A stretch of 19,608 bases of DNA from Desulfobacteraceae bacterium (GTDB lineage Bacteria; Desulfobacterota; Desulfobacteria; Desulfobacterales; Desulfosarcinaceae), in assembly GCA_027025615.1 (NCBI GenBank), contig JALVQM010000068.1, positions 1-19,608 on the forward strand, in the 5' to 3' direction. Shown in pieces: positions 1 to 6,952 of this stretch (position 1 is the first letter of the stretch; the number at the start of each line of letters is the position of its first letter). The position numbers and the translations under genes are program-made. The notes below the pieces were generated by a model. That model was not told where the DNA came from and ran no database searches. It was given only the letters and a program-made list of their open reading frames with translations.

Positions 1-249
1 TTTGCGGGGAATTCCAGCGGTGATAATAACAATATCAGATCCAGCCGAAGCCTCATAACTGTTGCTGCCAACAAGGTGGGCATCATGCTTTTCAATCGGA
101 GCCGCTTCGGTTAAATCAAGTGCTTTGCCTTGAGGAACGCCCTCGATGATGTCAATCAGGACAACGTCACATAGCTCTTTTTCGGCCAGACGTTGTGCAG
201 CTGTGGCACCCACATTACCGGCTCCAACTACAGTAACTTTCATTTCCAT
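1..249 (-). CDS. mdh: Malate dehydrogenase, N-terminal 83 residues (cut by window edge)
   Basis: The reverse strand encodes a protein starting MEMKVTVVGAGNVGATAAQ, which is the N-terminus of an NAD-dependent LDH-like malate dehydrogenase (malate to oxaloacetate, TCA cycle, cytoplasm). Visible are the Rossmann glycine motif GAGNVG (residues 10-15), the acidic end of strand beta-2 (VVLIDI) that selects NAD, the family motif GKALDL, and the strand leading to ITAGIPRK. About 83 of the usual 310 or so residues are present; the catalytic Arg/His region lies outside the window. I chose the ATG at 249 over the one at 243 because AAGGAG lies 6 bases upstream of it. Lactate dehydrogenase is the main alternative, but GKALDL and the overall N-terminus favour malate dehydrogenase. 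The gene is divergent from the signalling block that starts at 574. Confidence 0.93.
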   Translation of the reverse strand, partial: MEMKVTVVGAGNVGATAAQRLAEKELCDVVLIDIIEGVPQGKALDLTEAAPIEKHDAHLVGSNSYEASAGSDIVIITAGIPRK

Positions 250-308
250 TTCAAACTCCTTGTTTTTATATAAAGGAATGATTTTGATTGATGTTATCCA
301 AAAGAGTA

Positions 309-336
309 CTCATAACATATTAAACATGTATGTCAA
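309..336 (-). promoter_or_regulatory. Putative sigma70-type promoter of mdh
   Basis: On the minus strand TTGACA (336-331) is followed by a 16-base spacer and TATGAG (314-309), a 4/6 match to the -10 consensus. It lies about 60 bases upstream of the mdh start codon. The -35 box is perfect but the -10 is mediocre, so this is a sequence-only prediction. Confidence 0.4.
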
Positions 337-372
337 TAAGGTAATATTTAGCCATTTGAAAACGTTTGAATA

Positions 373-402
373 TTGACACATTAGGGCAAAAGAGGCTAAA
401 AA
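373..402 (+). promoter_or_regulatory. Putative promoter of the TPR/MglA block
   Basis: TTGACA (373-378) is followed by an 18-base spacer and TAAAAA (397-402), about 170 bases upstream of the gene at 574. It points the opposite way from the mdh promoter, so the two divergent units may share a control region between 336 and 373. The -10 match is weak (4/6). Confidence 0.3.
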
Positions 403-484
403 TGATAATTAATTGGCCGTATCGATACTTTGCCGGGATACCGCCTAAGGGCAATTGGTCTGTTATAGACTGATCATTACGATT

Positions 485-504
485 TGGCCGGTGGTTACCG
501 GCCA
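485..504 (+). promoter_or_regulatory. 8-bp stem, 4-base loop hairpin in the leader of the TPR gene
   Basis: TGGCCGGT and ACCGGCCA form a perfect 8-bp inverted repeat around the loop GGTT. No T-tract follows on either strand, so it does not look like an intrinsic terminator. It lies between the predicted promoter and the start at 574, and could be a 5' UTR hairpin or a DNA dyad bound by a protein. Confidence 0.5.
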
Positions 505-573
505 TAATGTATGTTTAAAATCCAGTAACACGGCAAAATCATCCTGCAGTTTTTCCGGATGATGAGGATAAGA

Positions 574-1509
574 ATGGCGGATATAAAACAGCAGATCAAA
601 GCATTAATCAGTGAAGCGGAAATTTATAAAAGCCAGGGATTGGTTGATGAAGCAAAAGCAAAATATGAATCTGCCGCCGACTTGATACGCTCCATTCCAA
701 AAATCAAAAACCGCGGCAGCCTTCTCAGCGCTATAGAATCAAAAATAGGTGAACTGCAGCAGGACCAAAGCTCCACTGATAAAGAAATTCATTCACAAAT
801 ATTATCGCCGAAAGCCCAAAACCTGATTAAGAATTTGTTTGTTGCCTCAGATGAAGATGATCCTGACGATGCAGCTTTGCAGGGAGCGATTGTATTGGCA
901 AAGTTGGGCCAGTTTGACAGCGCAATCAGGGAATTCGCCAAGCTTATAGAGAAGGATAATGTTCGTGTAGCGGCTGCGAAAAACATTATTCAGTGTCACT
1001 TGGCACGAACCTCAGAACAGGATGCCATAGAACAGTATAAGAAATGGACCAAAAACGGTATGTTCCCGCCAAAACAACTGGAGACTGTCAGGCAATATCT
1101 TGAAGAAATTTTGCAGCAAAAAGGACTGCAGCAAAGCTTGCCGGCACTTCAAGCTGAAAAAGGCGAAAAAGATTCTACGGCTGAGGAGCTTGAGATGGAG
1201 CAGGCAGATGAAGAAGAATTCATAGATATAACCTCCATCGGGATTACCTTTGAACATGGTTCACAAAAAGGCAAAACTGTTGAATTCGATGTAAACTTTC
1301 AATCGGGCAACATGCTTAGTCTGATAATATCAAAAGATGAAGCAGACATAATCGAAGGTTTAGACAAAGGCATGGAGTTGAAAGCCATTCAATTCTATTC
1401 TCCGATTGCAATTTTTAGTGGATCAGGTGTCGTAGTTTCAAAAACCAAGATTAATTCCGGACCCAAGCAGGGAGACTTATGTCTTGATATACGTATTACA
1501 AGTACTTAA
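574..1509 (+). CDS. TPR-like helical protein with C-terminal PilZ-like domain
   Basis: The 311-residue protein has no signal peptide or membrane segment. Residues 1-55 or so (MADIKQQIKALISEAEIYK) and roughly 90-185 read as paired amphipathic helices in TPR style, with repeated A/Y/G packing positions such as AKLGQFDSAIREFAKLIE. A strongly acidic linker (EELEMEQADEEEF) follows. The last 95 or so residues are beta-rich and resemble a divergent PilZ barrel (FEHGSQKGKTVEFDVNF, and a C-terminal strand ending LCLDIRITS). The canonical RxxxR and D/NxSxxG cyclic-di-GMP motifs are not visible. I chose the ATG at 574 because AGGATAAG precedes it; in-frame ATGs at 559 and 562 lack a site. It is the first gene of the MglA block and may be a scaffold or effector for the GTPase, which is inference. 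The PilZ-like call is tentative. Confidence 0.7.
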   Translation: MADIKQQIKALISEAEIYKSQGLVDEAKAKYESAADLIRSIPKIKNRGSLLSAIESKIGELQQDQSSTDKEIHSQILSPKAQNLIKNLFVASDEDDPDDAALQGAIVLAKLGQFDSAIREFAKLIEKDNVRVAAAKNIIQCHLARTSEQDAIEQYKKWTKNGMFPPKQLETVRQYLEEILQQKGLQQSLPALQAEKGEKDSTAEELEMEQADEEEFIDITSIGITFEHGSQKGKTVEFDVNFQSGNMLSLIISKDEADIIEGLDKGMELKAIQFYSPIAIFSGSGVVVSKTKINSGPKQGDLCLDIRITST

Positions 1510-1647
1510 TATTTTAATTTAAATTTATTCAGCATACTGTTGTTGGTACAATACGGGAAACCCTAAGGTTGCCTGATAAGCTGATCATAGACACTGACCC
1601 TTTTTCTGGATATGTAAATAGAAAGCCAAGTTGCGGAGTAAACACTT

Positions 1648-2262
1648 ATGGCCATTTTCAACTTGAAGAAGCGAGAAATCGAATGCAAGATTGTCTATTA
1701 TGGCCCGGGAAGATGCGGGAAAACGACTAACCTGGAATTTATTTTCAAGTCTTACAAGAAGCAAGTCCGTGGTGAGATGGTATCAATCAACACCGAAGGG
1801 GACCGTACCTTGTTTTTCGATTTCTTGCCCATGGGACTTGGCAAAATCAGAGGGTGTGATGTCAGGGTTCAGCTTTACACGGTTCCCGGACAGGTCAAAT
1901 ATAGTTCCACACGCAAACTGGTTTTGAGAGGTGTGGACGGGGTGGTTTTCGTCGCCGATTCCCTTGAAGTACGGCGGGAAAAGAATATGCTGTCTTTGAA
2001 AGATTTGCAGAACAATCTTAAGGAATATGGAAAAAGTATTTTTAAGGTTCCACTTGTGATGCAATACAACAAAAGAGATTTGGCTGAGCAGGGGATTCCT
2101 CTTATGCCATTGGAACAGATGGAAAAGGATTTAAACCGTCAGTTAAAAGTCCCTTCTTTTCCTGCAAGTGCTGTTAAAGGGACCGGAGTTGGGGTGACAT
2201 TAAAAGAGTGCCTGAAACTTACTTTGAAGTCATTACAAAAAGAGTTTAAATGGGCCAAGTGA
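1648..2262 (+). CDS. mglA: MglA-type small Ras-like GTPase
   Basis: The 204-residue cytoplasmic protein is a bacterial Ras-like GTPase of the MglA family, which in Myxococcus sets cell polarity for gliding and type IV pili. All core motifs are present: P-loop GPGRCGKT (19-26), switch I region GDRTLFFDFLP, G3 TVPGQ (78-82), GVDGVVFVADS, and G4 NKRD (141-144). Arg53 and Gln82 fall at the positions described as catalytic in studied MglA proteins, so it is probably an active switch. A GGAG lies 9 bases before the ATG. No MglB/Roadblock gene (the usual GTPase-activating partner) is visible in the window. Neighbours are a TPR/PilZ-like gene upstream and a PATAN/cNMP-binding gene 17 bp downstream. 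That context suggests the GTPase is wired to second-messenger signals, perhaps for motility or surface behaviour (inference). Confidence 0.93.
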   Translation: MAIFNLKKREIECKIVYYGPGRCGKTTNLEFIFKSYKKQVRGEMVSINTEGDRTLFFDFLPMGLGKIRGCDVRVQLYTVPGQVKYSSTRKLVLRGVDGVVFVADSLEVRREKNMLSLKDLQNNLKEYGKSIFKVPLVMQYNKRDLAEQGIPLMPLEQMEKDLNRQLKVPSFPASAVKGTGVGVTLKECLKLTLKSLQKEFKWAK

Positions 2263-2279
2263 TATGAGCCAAGATAACC

Positions 2280-3440
2280 ATGAGTGCTAATAAAGTCCTG
2301 GCTGGCAGTTTGGAGTTTCTGACCCTGGGCGAGGTAATGCAGATTCTCGGTGGTAATGCGAGCAGCGGCGTACTGCGTATTATCAGCCGGTATGCCAGTG
2401 AACCGGGTGTCATTTACTTCAAGAATGGTAACCCGATCAATGCTACTTGTACAGGCAAGTCCGGACTAGATGCAGTTTATTCCTTATTTGGATGGACAGA
2501 TGGTGAATTTGAATTTCTGCAGGAAGAAGTCAATATAGATCCGATTATAAACAAAAGCCGCATGGGAATAATTTTGGAGGGACTGAAAATGGTCGACGAT
2601 GGACAAATTGAGCAGCTTGGACCCGATGCGGTGGCTAAATCCAGAATTGCTGCATCAGGAGGTGGTAAAGTGCCTCTGATGAAAGGCCCGTTGGTTGACT
2701 ATATGTATGTGGCCGATGAAGAGGATTTTTTCGACGGAGAAAGCATCGTTGAAGAGGGCAAACATGGCTCCTGGATATGGGTGGTTCTAGAGGGAGTTGT
2801 TGAGATAATAAAGAAGACGGAACGAGGCCCCCTGCCAATATTGCGTATTGGTGACGGCGGTTTTATCGGAAGTTTCTCATCTTTCTTGATACAAGGCCAT
2901 ATGCGGACTGCAACGGTAAAGGCCGTGGGCAATGTACAACTGGGTGTACTGGATTCCCAGCGCCTTGCCCAGGAATTTGCCGGTTTGTCAACTGACTTCA
3001 GGACTTTCCTTATATCTATTGATAGAAGGTTGCGTCAGCTGAATCATCGCATTGTCGATTTTTATACACAAACCATAGATATTGAAAAAATGATAAATGG
3101 GAGAGTTCCGGTTATCAAGCAGGGAGCCAATGAAGAGAACCTTTACCAGGTTGCCGATGGCGATGCAATTATTGTACGGCATCATGAAACTGGAATGGTA
3201 CCGTTGGTAGGACTGCCGCGGGGAGAATTTTTTGGTTCAATACCTTTCATGGAATTAGGGCAGGAGCCTGAATACGCTTCTGTTCTGGCTACCAAGGACT
3301 TGAAGGTGAAAAAGGTCGACGCCGAGAGATTCAAAGATGAATACACCAAGCTTTCAGCTACTTTCAAGAACATGGTTGACCATCTGGCTTCCTGTATATC
3401 GATTACAACCGGAGTCGTATGTGCTTACCAGAAAACATAG
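2280..3440 (+). CDS. PATAN/DUF4388 protein with two cNMP-binding domains
   Basis: The 386-residue soluble protein starts with a PATAN/DUF4388 domain (about 6-95; LAGSLEFLTLGEVMQILGG, GVIYFKNGNPINA, GLDAVYSLFGWTDGEFEF). This domain is common beside MglA and in chemosensory output proteins. Two cyclic-nucleotide-binding folds follow: about 140-245 (FFDGESIVEEGKHGSWIWVVLEG, then FIGSFSSFL and RTATV) and about 275-370 (VIKQGANEENLYQVADGDAIIV, GEFFGSIPF). The first keeps an RTAT resembling the phosphate-cassette arginine; the second lacks it, so one or both may be ligand-free. The start lies 17 bp after mglA with almost no Shine-Dalgarno site, suggesting translational coupling. An out-of-frame ATG at 2264 overlaps the mglA stop and opens only 8 codons. 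Likely role: reading nucleotide or redox state next to the MglA switch (inference). Confidence 0.85.
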   Translation: MSANKVLAGSLEFLTLGEVMQILGGNASSGVLRIISRYASEPGVIYFKNGNPINATCTGKSGLDAVYSLFGWTDGEFEFLQEEVNIDPIINKSRMGIILEGLKMVDDGQIEQLGPDAVAKSRIAASGGGKVPLMKGPLVDYMYVADEEDFFDGESIVEEGKHGSWIWVVLEGVVEIIKKTERGPLPILRIGDGGFIGSFSSFLIQGHMRTATVKAVGNVQLGVLDSQRLAQEFAGLSTDFRTFLISIDRRLRQLNHRIVDFYTQTIDIEKMINGRVPVIKQGANEENLYQVADGDAIIVRHHETGMVPLVGLPRGEFFGSIPFMELGQEPEYASVLATKDLKVKKVDAERFKDEYTKLSATFKNMVDHLASCISITTGVVCAYQKT

Positions 3441-3512
3441 ATTTAAAGACCGTTGAATCGGCATTAAGACTTCAGGCATACTCCAATATCACAACTAAAA
3501 CAGGAGAGGGAC

Positions 3513-3863
3513 ATGGATATCGAAGAAAAGAGGGGTTGTTCGCGGATTGAGGCGATCAACCTTCTGAACTACGTATACCTTGATGAAGAAGGGAATGAAA
3601 TATTACAAGGTATGGGCCGAACCATGAATGTCTCTGAAAAAGGAATTCTGCTGGAAACGCATCATTATGTTGAACAGGGTCAAAGGCTGTCTCTAACCAT
3701 AGGGCTTGAGGAGGACATGGTCGATATCCTGGGGAAGGTAGTTTACACCAGACAGGAAAGACCGAGTGTTTATGCAGCCGGTATCGAGTTTGCGGAAATG
3801 GACGAGTCCGCAAGGGAAATTTTGAAACGATATATTGAAGTATTTAATAGAGAGCATAATTGA
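3513..3863 (+). CDS. Single-domain PilZ protein (likely cyclic-di-GMP receptor)
   Basis: The 116-residue protein is one PilZ domain, the main bacterial receptor fold for cyclic di-GMP. Both ligand motifs are present: RGCSR (7-11, RxxxR) and NVSEKG (39-44, NxSxxG). The usual barrel strands follow, including VDILGKVVYTRQ and VYAAGIEFAEM, and it ends in the typical helix REILKRYIEVF. AGGAG lies just upstream of the ATG. It is the last gene of the MglA block, 72 bp after the cNMP-binding gene. PilZ proteins commonly link cyclic di-GMP to pili, flagella or surface polymers, and placement beside MglA fits a polarity or motility role (inference). The ligand motifs make binding likely; the target is unknown. 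Confidence 0.9.
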   Translation: MDIEEKRGCSRIEAINLLNYVYLDEEGNEILQGMGRTMNVSEKGILLETHHYVEQGQRLSLTIGLEEDMVDILGKVVYTRQERPSVYAAGIEFAEMDESAREILKRYIEVFNREHN

Positions 3864-3986
3864 TGAGTTAGGAAATGTACAGCCTGCCCGGCAATGGTTC
3901 GCCTAAAGCACTGGCGGAAAGTCATAATTGCTGGTATTGGAGTTTGGGCTGTTCGGAGGGTATATATATAGGTAAGGAAAGTAAGC

Positions 3987-4889
3987 ATGGATTATAAAAA
4001 CGCAGTTATGGAAACCGGTTTTGAAGGATTGAATCTTGTCAGAAAAGGAAAGGTAAGAGATGTTTACGACCTAGGTGACTCTTTCCTAATGATAGCTACA
4101 GACAGGATATCTGCTTTTGATGTGGTCATGCCAACACCAATACCTGATAAGGGCAAAATATTAAACCAAATATCACTCTTCTGGTTCGAGCGGCTGGTCT
4201 CTCTTGTTCCTAATCATGTTATCTCAGGAGATATAAAGGAATTTCCTTCAGAATTGGAGCCTTGGCTGGAAATTCTTGCCGGCAGGAGCATGATAGTCAA
4301 AAAAGCAGAACCGCTTCCTGTTGAATGTGTTGTGAGGGGATATATATCCGGCTCAGGATGGAAATCTTATCAAGAAAGTGGAACGGTTTGCGGAATTGAA
4401 CTTCCTCAGGGACTGCGTGAGTCTGATCGTCTGCCAGAACCGATTTTTACACCTTCTACAAAGGAAGAAGCTGGAAAGCATGATATCAATATAAATTTTG
4501 AAGAAACCTGCAGGCTGGTTGGGAAAAAGGTTGCAGAGAAAATAAGAGACCTTTCCCTGGAAATTTATAAACAGGGATCTGCCTTTGCCGACAGCAAGGG
4601 TATTATTATTGCGGATACCAAGTTCGAATTCGGCTTTTATGGTGATGAACTTATCCTTATAGATGAGGTATTAACTCCGGATTCATCGCGCTTTTGGCCC
4701 AAAGATTCCTACAAGCCCGGAGGTGGGCAGAAAAGCTATGACAAACAGTTTGTAAGAGATTACCTGTCATCATTACAATGGAATAAACAGCCACCTGCAC
4801 CGGAGCTGCCTGATGATGTTGTCGCTAAGACAAGATCAAAATATCTTCAGGCTCTGGAGGCTTTAACCGGCACGACCTATGGAATTTAG
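3987..4889 (+). CDS. purC: Phosphoribosylaminoimidazole-succinocarboxamide (SAICAR) synthase
   Basis: The enzyme joins CAIR and aspartate using ATP to make SAICAR in de novo purine synthesis, in the cytoplasm. At 300 residues it belongs to the longer PurC type. Recognisable stretches are LVRKGKVRDVYDLGD (N-terminal nucleotide-binding strands), ATDRISAFDVVMPTPIPDKG, VVRGYISGSGWKSYQ, GIIIADTKFEFGF and LIDEVLTPDSSRFW. AAGGAAAG precedes the ATG at good spacing. It is not next to other pur genes. The last 11 bases overlap the start of a ParB-like gene in another frame, so the two are probably co-translated. I see nothing broken in it. Confidence 0.97.
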   Translation: MDYKNAVMETGFEGLNLVRKGKVRDVYDLGDSFLMIATDRISAFDVVMPTPIPDKGKILNQISLFWFERLVSLVPNHVISGDIKEFPSELEPWLEILAGRSMIVKKAEPLPVECVVRGYISGSGWKSYQESGTVCGIELPQGLRESDRLPEPIFTPSTKEEAGKHDININFEETCRLVGKKVAEKIRDLSLEIYKQGSAFADSKGIIIADTKFEFGFYGDELILIDEVLTPDSSRFWPKDSYKPGGGQKSYDKQFVRDYLSSLQWNKQPPAPELPDDVVAKTRSKYLQALEALTGTTYGI

Positions 4890-5835
4890 CTATCGAAAAA
4901 TCCCTCTGCGTTCTTTAAAGCTGTACCCGGCTCCTTATAAAATTACTACGAACGAAAACATTGAAACCCTGGCGGAATCGATAAGTGAGATCGGTTTATT
5001 GCAGCCGATTATCACATTTCGTGATGCGGATGAATTTGTTATCTTGGCGGGTCATCGAAGAGCTGCAGCCTGTTTGCATCTAGGCTGCGAAACCATAGCG
5101 ACCCAAATAGCACCTGCCAACACCTCAAAAATCCAGAAAGCCATGATTGCCATTGGGGATAATACAACCCAAAGGGTTTTAAATATGGTTGAGCAGGCCC
5201 GGGCTGTCAACATGCTGCAAGATGCTGCAAGTGATAAGAAAGAAATAATAACCCTGGCTTCCAGGGCAGGTCTGAAACTAAGTATGGAGCTGGTTGCCAA
5301 GCTTGAAACAGTTGTTGAAATGGAACCTGCTGTACGGCAAGGCCTTGTTTCCGGAGTCATCAGTCTGCCGATAGCCATGAAATTGAAAAAATTTGATGAT
5401 GCGACAGCCGAAACACTAGCGTATCTTTTTATTAAAATGAAAATAGGGCTCAATCGACAGCGCCAGATCCTGACCTGGCTTGAAGAAATAGCGTTAAGGG
5501 ATAAACGGCCGCTACTGGATGTGTTGAACAGTTTGAACATTATTGCCAACAGCAAAGACGATAACCAGAAAGATACCGGAACTTGGGCGAAATCAATCAT
5601 AGATGAAATTCGCAGAGCAAGATTTCCTCAACTAGTTGAAACTGAAACAAAATTTAAATCCGGATTAAAAAAATTAAAAATTCCCAGCGGAATGACCATT
5701 GAACATCCGCCATATTTTGAAAGCAAAAATTATAAGGTAACCCTTAGAATCAGTAACAGTGCTGAGCTTGCCAATTACGCAGTCCGTTTGAAAAAAATTG
5801 CATCCATGCAAGAATTTAGTAAGATTTTAATATAG
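4879..5835 (+). CDS. ParB-like N-terminal domain protein, orphan
   Basis: The 318-residue protein opens with a ParB/Srx-type domain (about 5-85): IPLRSLKLYPAPYKITTNEN, then ETLAESISEIGLLQPI and the signature AGHRRAAACLHLG (GHRR at 58-61). In chromosomal ParB this region binds and hydrolyses CTP. The middle (about 100-220) is helical and resembles the ParB helix-turn-helix region in layout (EIITLASRAGLKLSMELVAKL). The C-terminal 90 residues (RFPQLVETETKFKSGLKKL onward) are charged and unrecognised. There is no ParA partner and no parS-like site that I could find. It starts inside the purC stop region (11-base overlap) without its own clear ribosome site. A DNA-binding regulator or nucleoid protein is more likely than a partition protein (inference). 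Confidence 0.75.
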   Translation: MEFSYRKIPLRSLKLYPAPYKITTNENIETLAESISEIGLLQPIITFRDADEFVILAGHRRAAACLHLGCETIATQIAPANTSKIQKAMIAIGDNTTQRVLNMVEQARAVNMLQDAASDKKEIITLASRAGLKLSMELVAKLETVVEMEPAVRQGLVSGVISLPIAMKLKKFDDATAETLAYLFIKMKIGLNRQRQILTWLEEIALRDKRPLLDVLNSLNIIANSKDDNQKDTGTWAKSIIDEIRRARFPQLVETETKFKSGLKKLKIPSGMTIEHPPYFESKNYKVTLRISNSAELANYAVRLKKIASMQEFSKILI

Positions 5836-5923
5836 TTATAGCCTGTCTGAAAACTTCTATTCTGCAATTTCCGTACTTTAAAAAGCCAACAAACAGACAA
5901 TATCAGTGAAACCGAAATCCGGT

Positions 5924-5945
5924 GCTATAAAATAGCTATAAAATA
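5924..5945. repeat. Perfect tandem duplication of an 11-bp unit
   Basis: GCTATAAAATA occurs twice back to back in the AT-rich gap between the ParB-like gene and the TetR gene. An 11-bp period places both copies on nearly the same face of the DNA helix. The 214-bp gap otherwise holds only AT-rich sequence and the dyad at 5992-6013. Confidence 0.6.
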
Positions 5946-5991
5946 ATTATAATCATAATCTGTGCATTTTTATAAAACATGAATAAAAATA

Positions 5992-6013
5992 ACTTGACAA
6001 ATATGAAACAAGT
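5992..6013 (+). promoter_or_regulatory. TTGACA -35 box inside an ACTTG/CAAGT dyad upstream of the TetR gene
   Basis: ACTTG (5992-5996) and CAAGT (6009-6013) are inverted around a 12-base AT-rich centre, and TTGACA (5994-5999) overlaps the left arm. No good -10 box follows at the usual spacing (TAGTTT at 18 bases is poor). TetR-family repressors often bind such dyads over their own promoter, so this may be an autoregulatory operator. The arms are only 5 bp, so chance is possible. Confidence 0.3.
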
Positions 6014-6049
6014 AAATTAGTTTAATACAGGAAATAAATAGGATTCAGT

Positions 6050-6679
6050 ATGGGGATCAGGGAAAGAAAAGAAAGGGAAAAAGAAAGACGCCGCCAACAA
6101 ATAATGGTTGCGGCAAAGCGGGTTTTTTCAACCAAAGGATTCAGCAAGACGACAATGGAGGATATCGCCAAGGAGGCGGAGCTCAGTCCGGGAACTCTTT
6201 ACCTTTATTTTAAAAACAAAGACGAACTATATGCATCACTTTCATTAAGGATACTACAATACCTGATTATCAGACTTGAACACGTAGTAAACCAGGAAAT
6301 AAAAGACCCGCGAAAAAGAATGGAAGCACTGAAAGAAGCAATGTATGACGTATATGAATTTGATCCCATGATTCTGATTAACATGTTTCACCTTCAGTCA
6401 AGTGATACCCTGAAAAATTTAACTCCCGAATTGCTAGGTGAGATTAAAAACCTATCCAAAAAGTCACTGGAGACAATGGCATCAATTTTTCAGGATGGAG
6501 TGCAGGAAGATTACTTTATTAATAAAAATCCAATTGTAATGGCTGATATAGTTTGGTCGCTTTTCTCTGGTGTTATCCTGTGGGAAACAAGTAAAAAGAT
6601 AATTAACAATCAGAAAGACTATGTGAAATCAACACTGGAATCAGCTTTCGAGATATTTGAAAGAGGGATAACTAAATAG
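6050..6679 (+). CDS. TetR/AcrR-family transcriptional regulator
   Basis: The 209-residue protein has a basic N-terminal extension (RERKEREKERRRQQIM) and then a classic TetR helix-turn-helix (about 18-63): AAKRVFSTKGFSKTTMEDIA and AELSPGTLYLYFKNKDELY. The remaining 145 residues are helical and form the ligand and dimer domain, with no recognisable ligand signature. TetR proteins repress nearby genes until a small molecule binds; acyl-CoA-sensing members are common near acyl-CoA synthetases. The next gene, 273 bp downstream on the same strand, is acetyl-CoA synthetase, so control of that unit is plausible but inferred. The ATG follows an AGGAAATAAATAGG stretch that can serve as a ribosome site. 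Confidence 0.93.
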   Translation: MGIRERKEREKERRRQQIMVAAKRVFSTKGFSKTTMEDIAKEAELSPGTLYLYFKNKDELYASLSLRILQYLIIRLEHVVNQEIKDPRKRMEALKEAMYDVYEFDPMILINMFHLQSSDTLKNLTPELLGEIKNLSKKSLETMASIFQDGVQEDYFINKNPIVMADIVWSLFSGVILWETSKKIINNQKDYVKSTLESAFEIFERGITK

Positions 6680-6952
6680 AATCAATTAAATCCAACGGTT
6701 AATAGGAAAGATATAGTAAATTCAAATAAACAAAAGATAAAATCTAAGAAGCATGTAAAGCGTAAGAAGGGAAATATTTATTTAGAAAAGCTTTTAATTT
6801 TATGAAAGGAGGGATTTCAAAAGAGAAAGACAGGCCTTTGCCATACTGCATAGAAATAACAGTATCGGAATAGTAAATGCAGAAAAGCAAAGGAAAAAAA
6901 TTGTAGCGGCAAAAGAGAAAGATAAGATCCATGACCAAAAGGAGTGTGATCT
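6680..6952 (+). other. Long purine-rich leader upstream of acs
   Basis: This 273-bp stretch has no convincing gene. The top strand is unusually A/G-rich. It contains an AAAGGAGGG (6805-6813) that looks like a perfect Shine-Dalgarno site but has no start codon at proper spacing. An ATG at 6802 just before it opens a 23-codon reading frame (MKGGISKEKDRPLPY... to a stop at 6871-6873), which I do not call a gene. The real acs ribosome site, AAGGAG, is at 6938-6943. I see no clear promoter. Confidence 0.4.

Noticed and set aside
146..376. 76-codon plus-strand frame over the mdh start
   Set aside because: It is antisense to the mdh N-terminus and runs into its promoter region; Ser/Thr-rich product without motifs.
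5052..5600. 182-codon open frame on the minus strand inside the ParB-like gene
   Set aside because: It lies fully antisense to a gene with recognisable motifs, its product is low-complexity Ser/Leu/Ala-rich, and it has no ribosome site or family resemblance.
4879..5835. Chromosome or plasmid partition locus
   Set aside because: There is a ParB-like domain but no ParA, no centromere-like repeats and no replication genes nearby.
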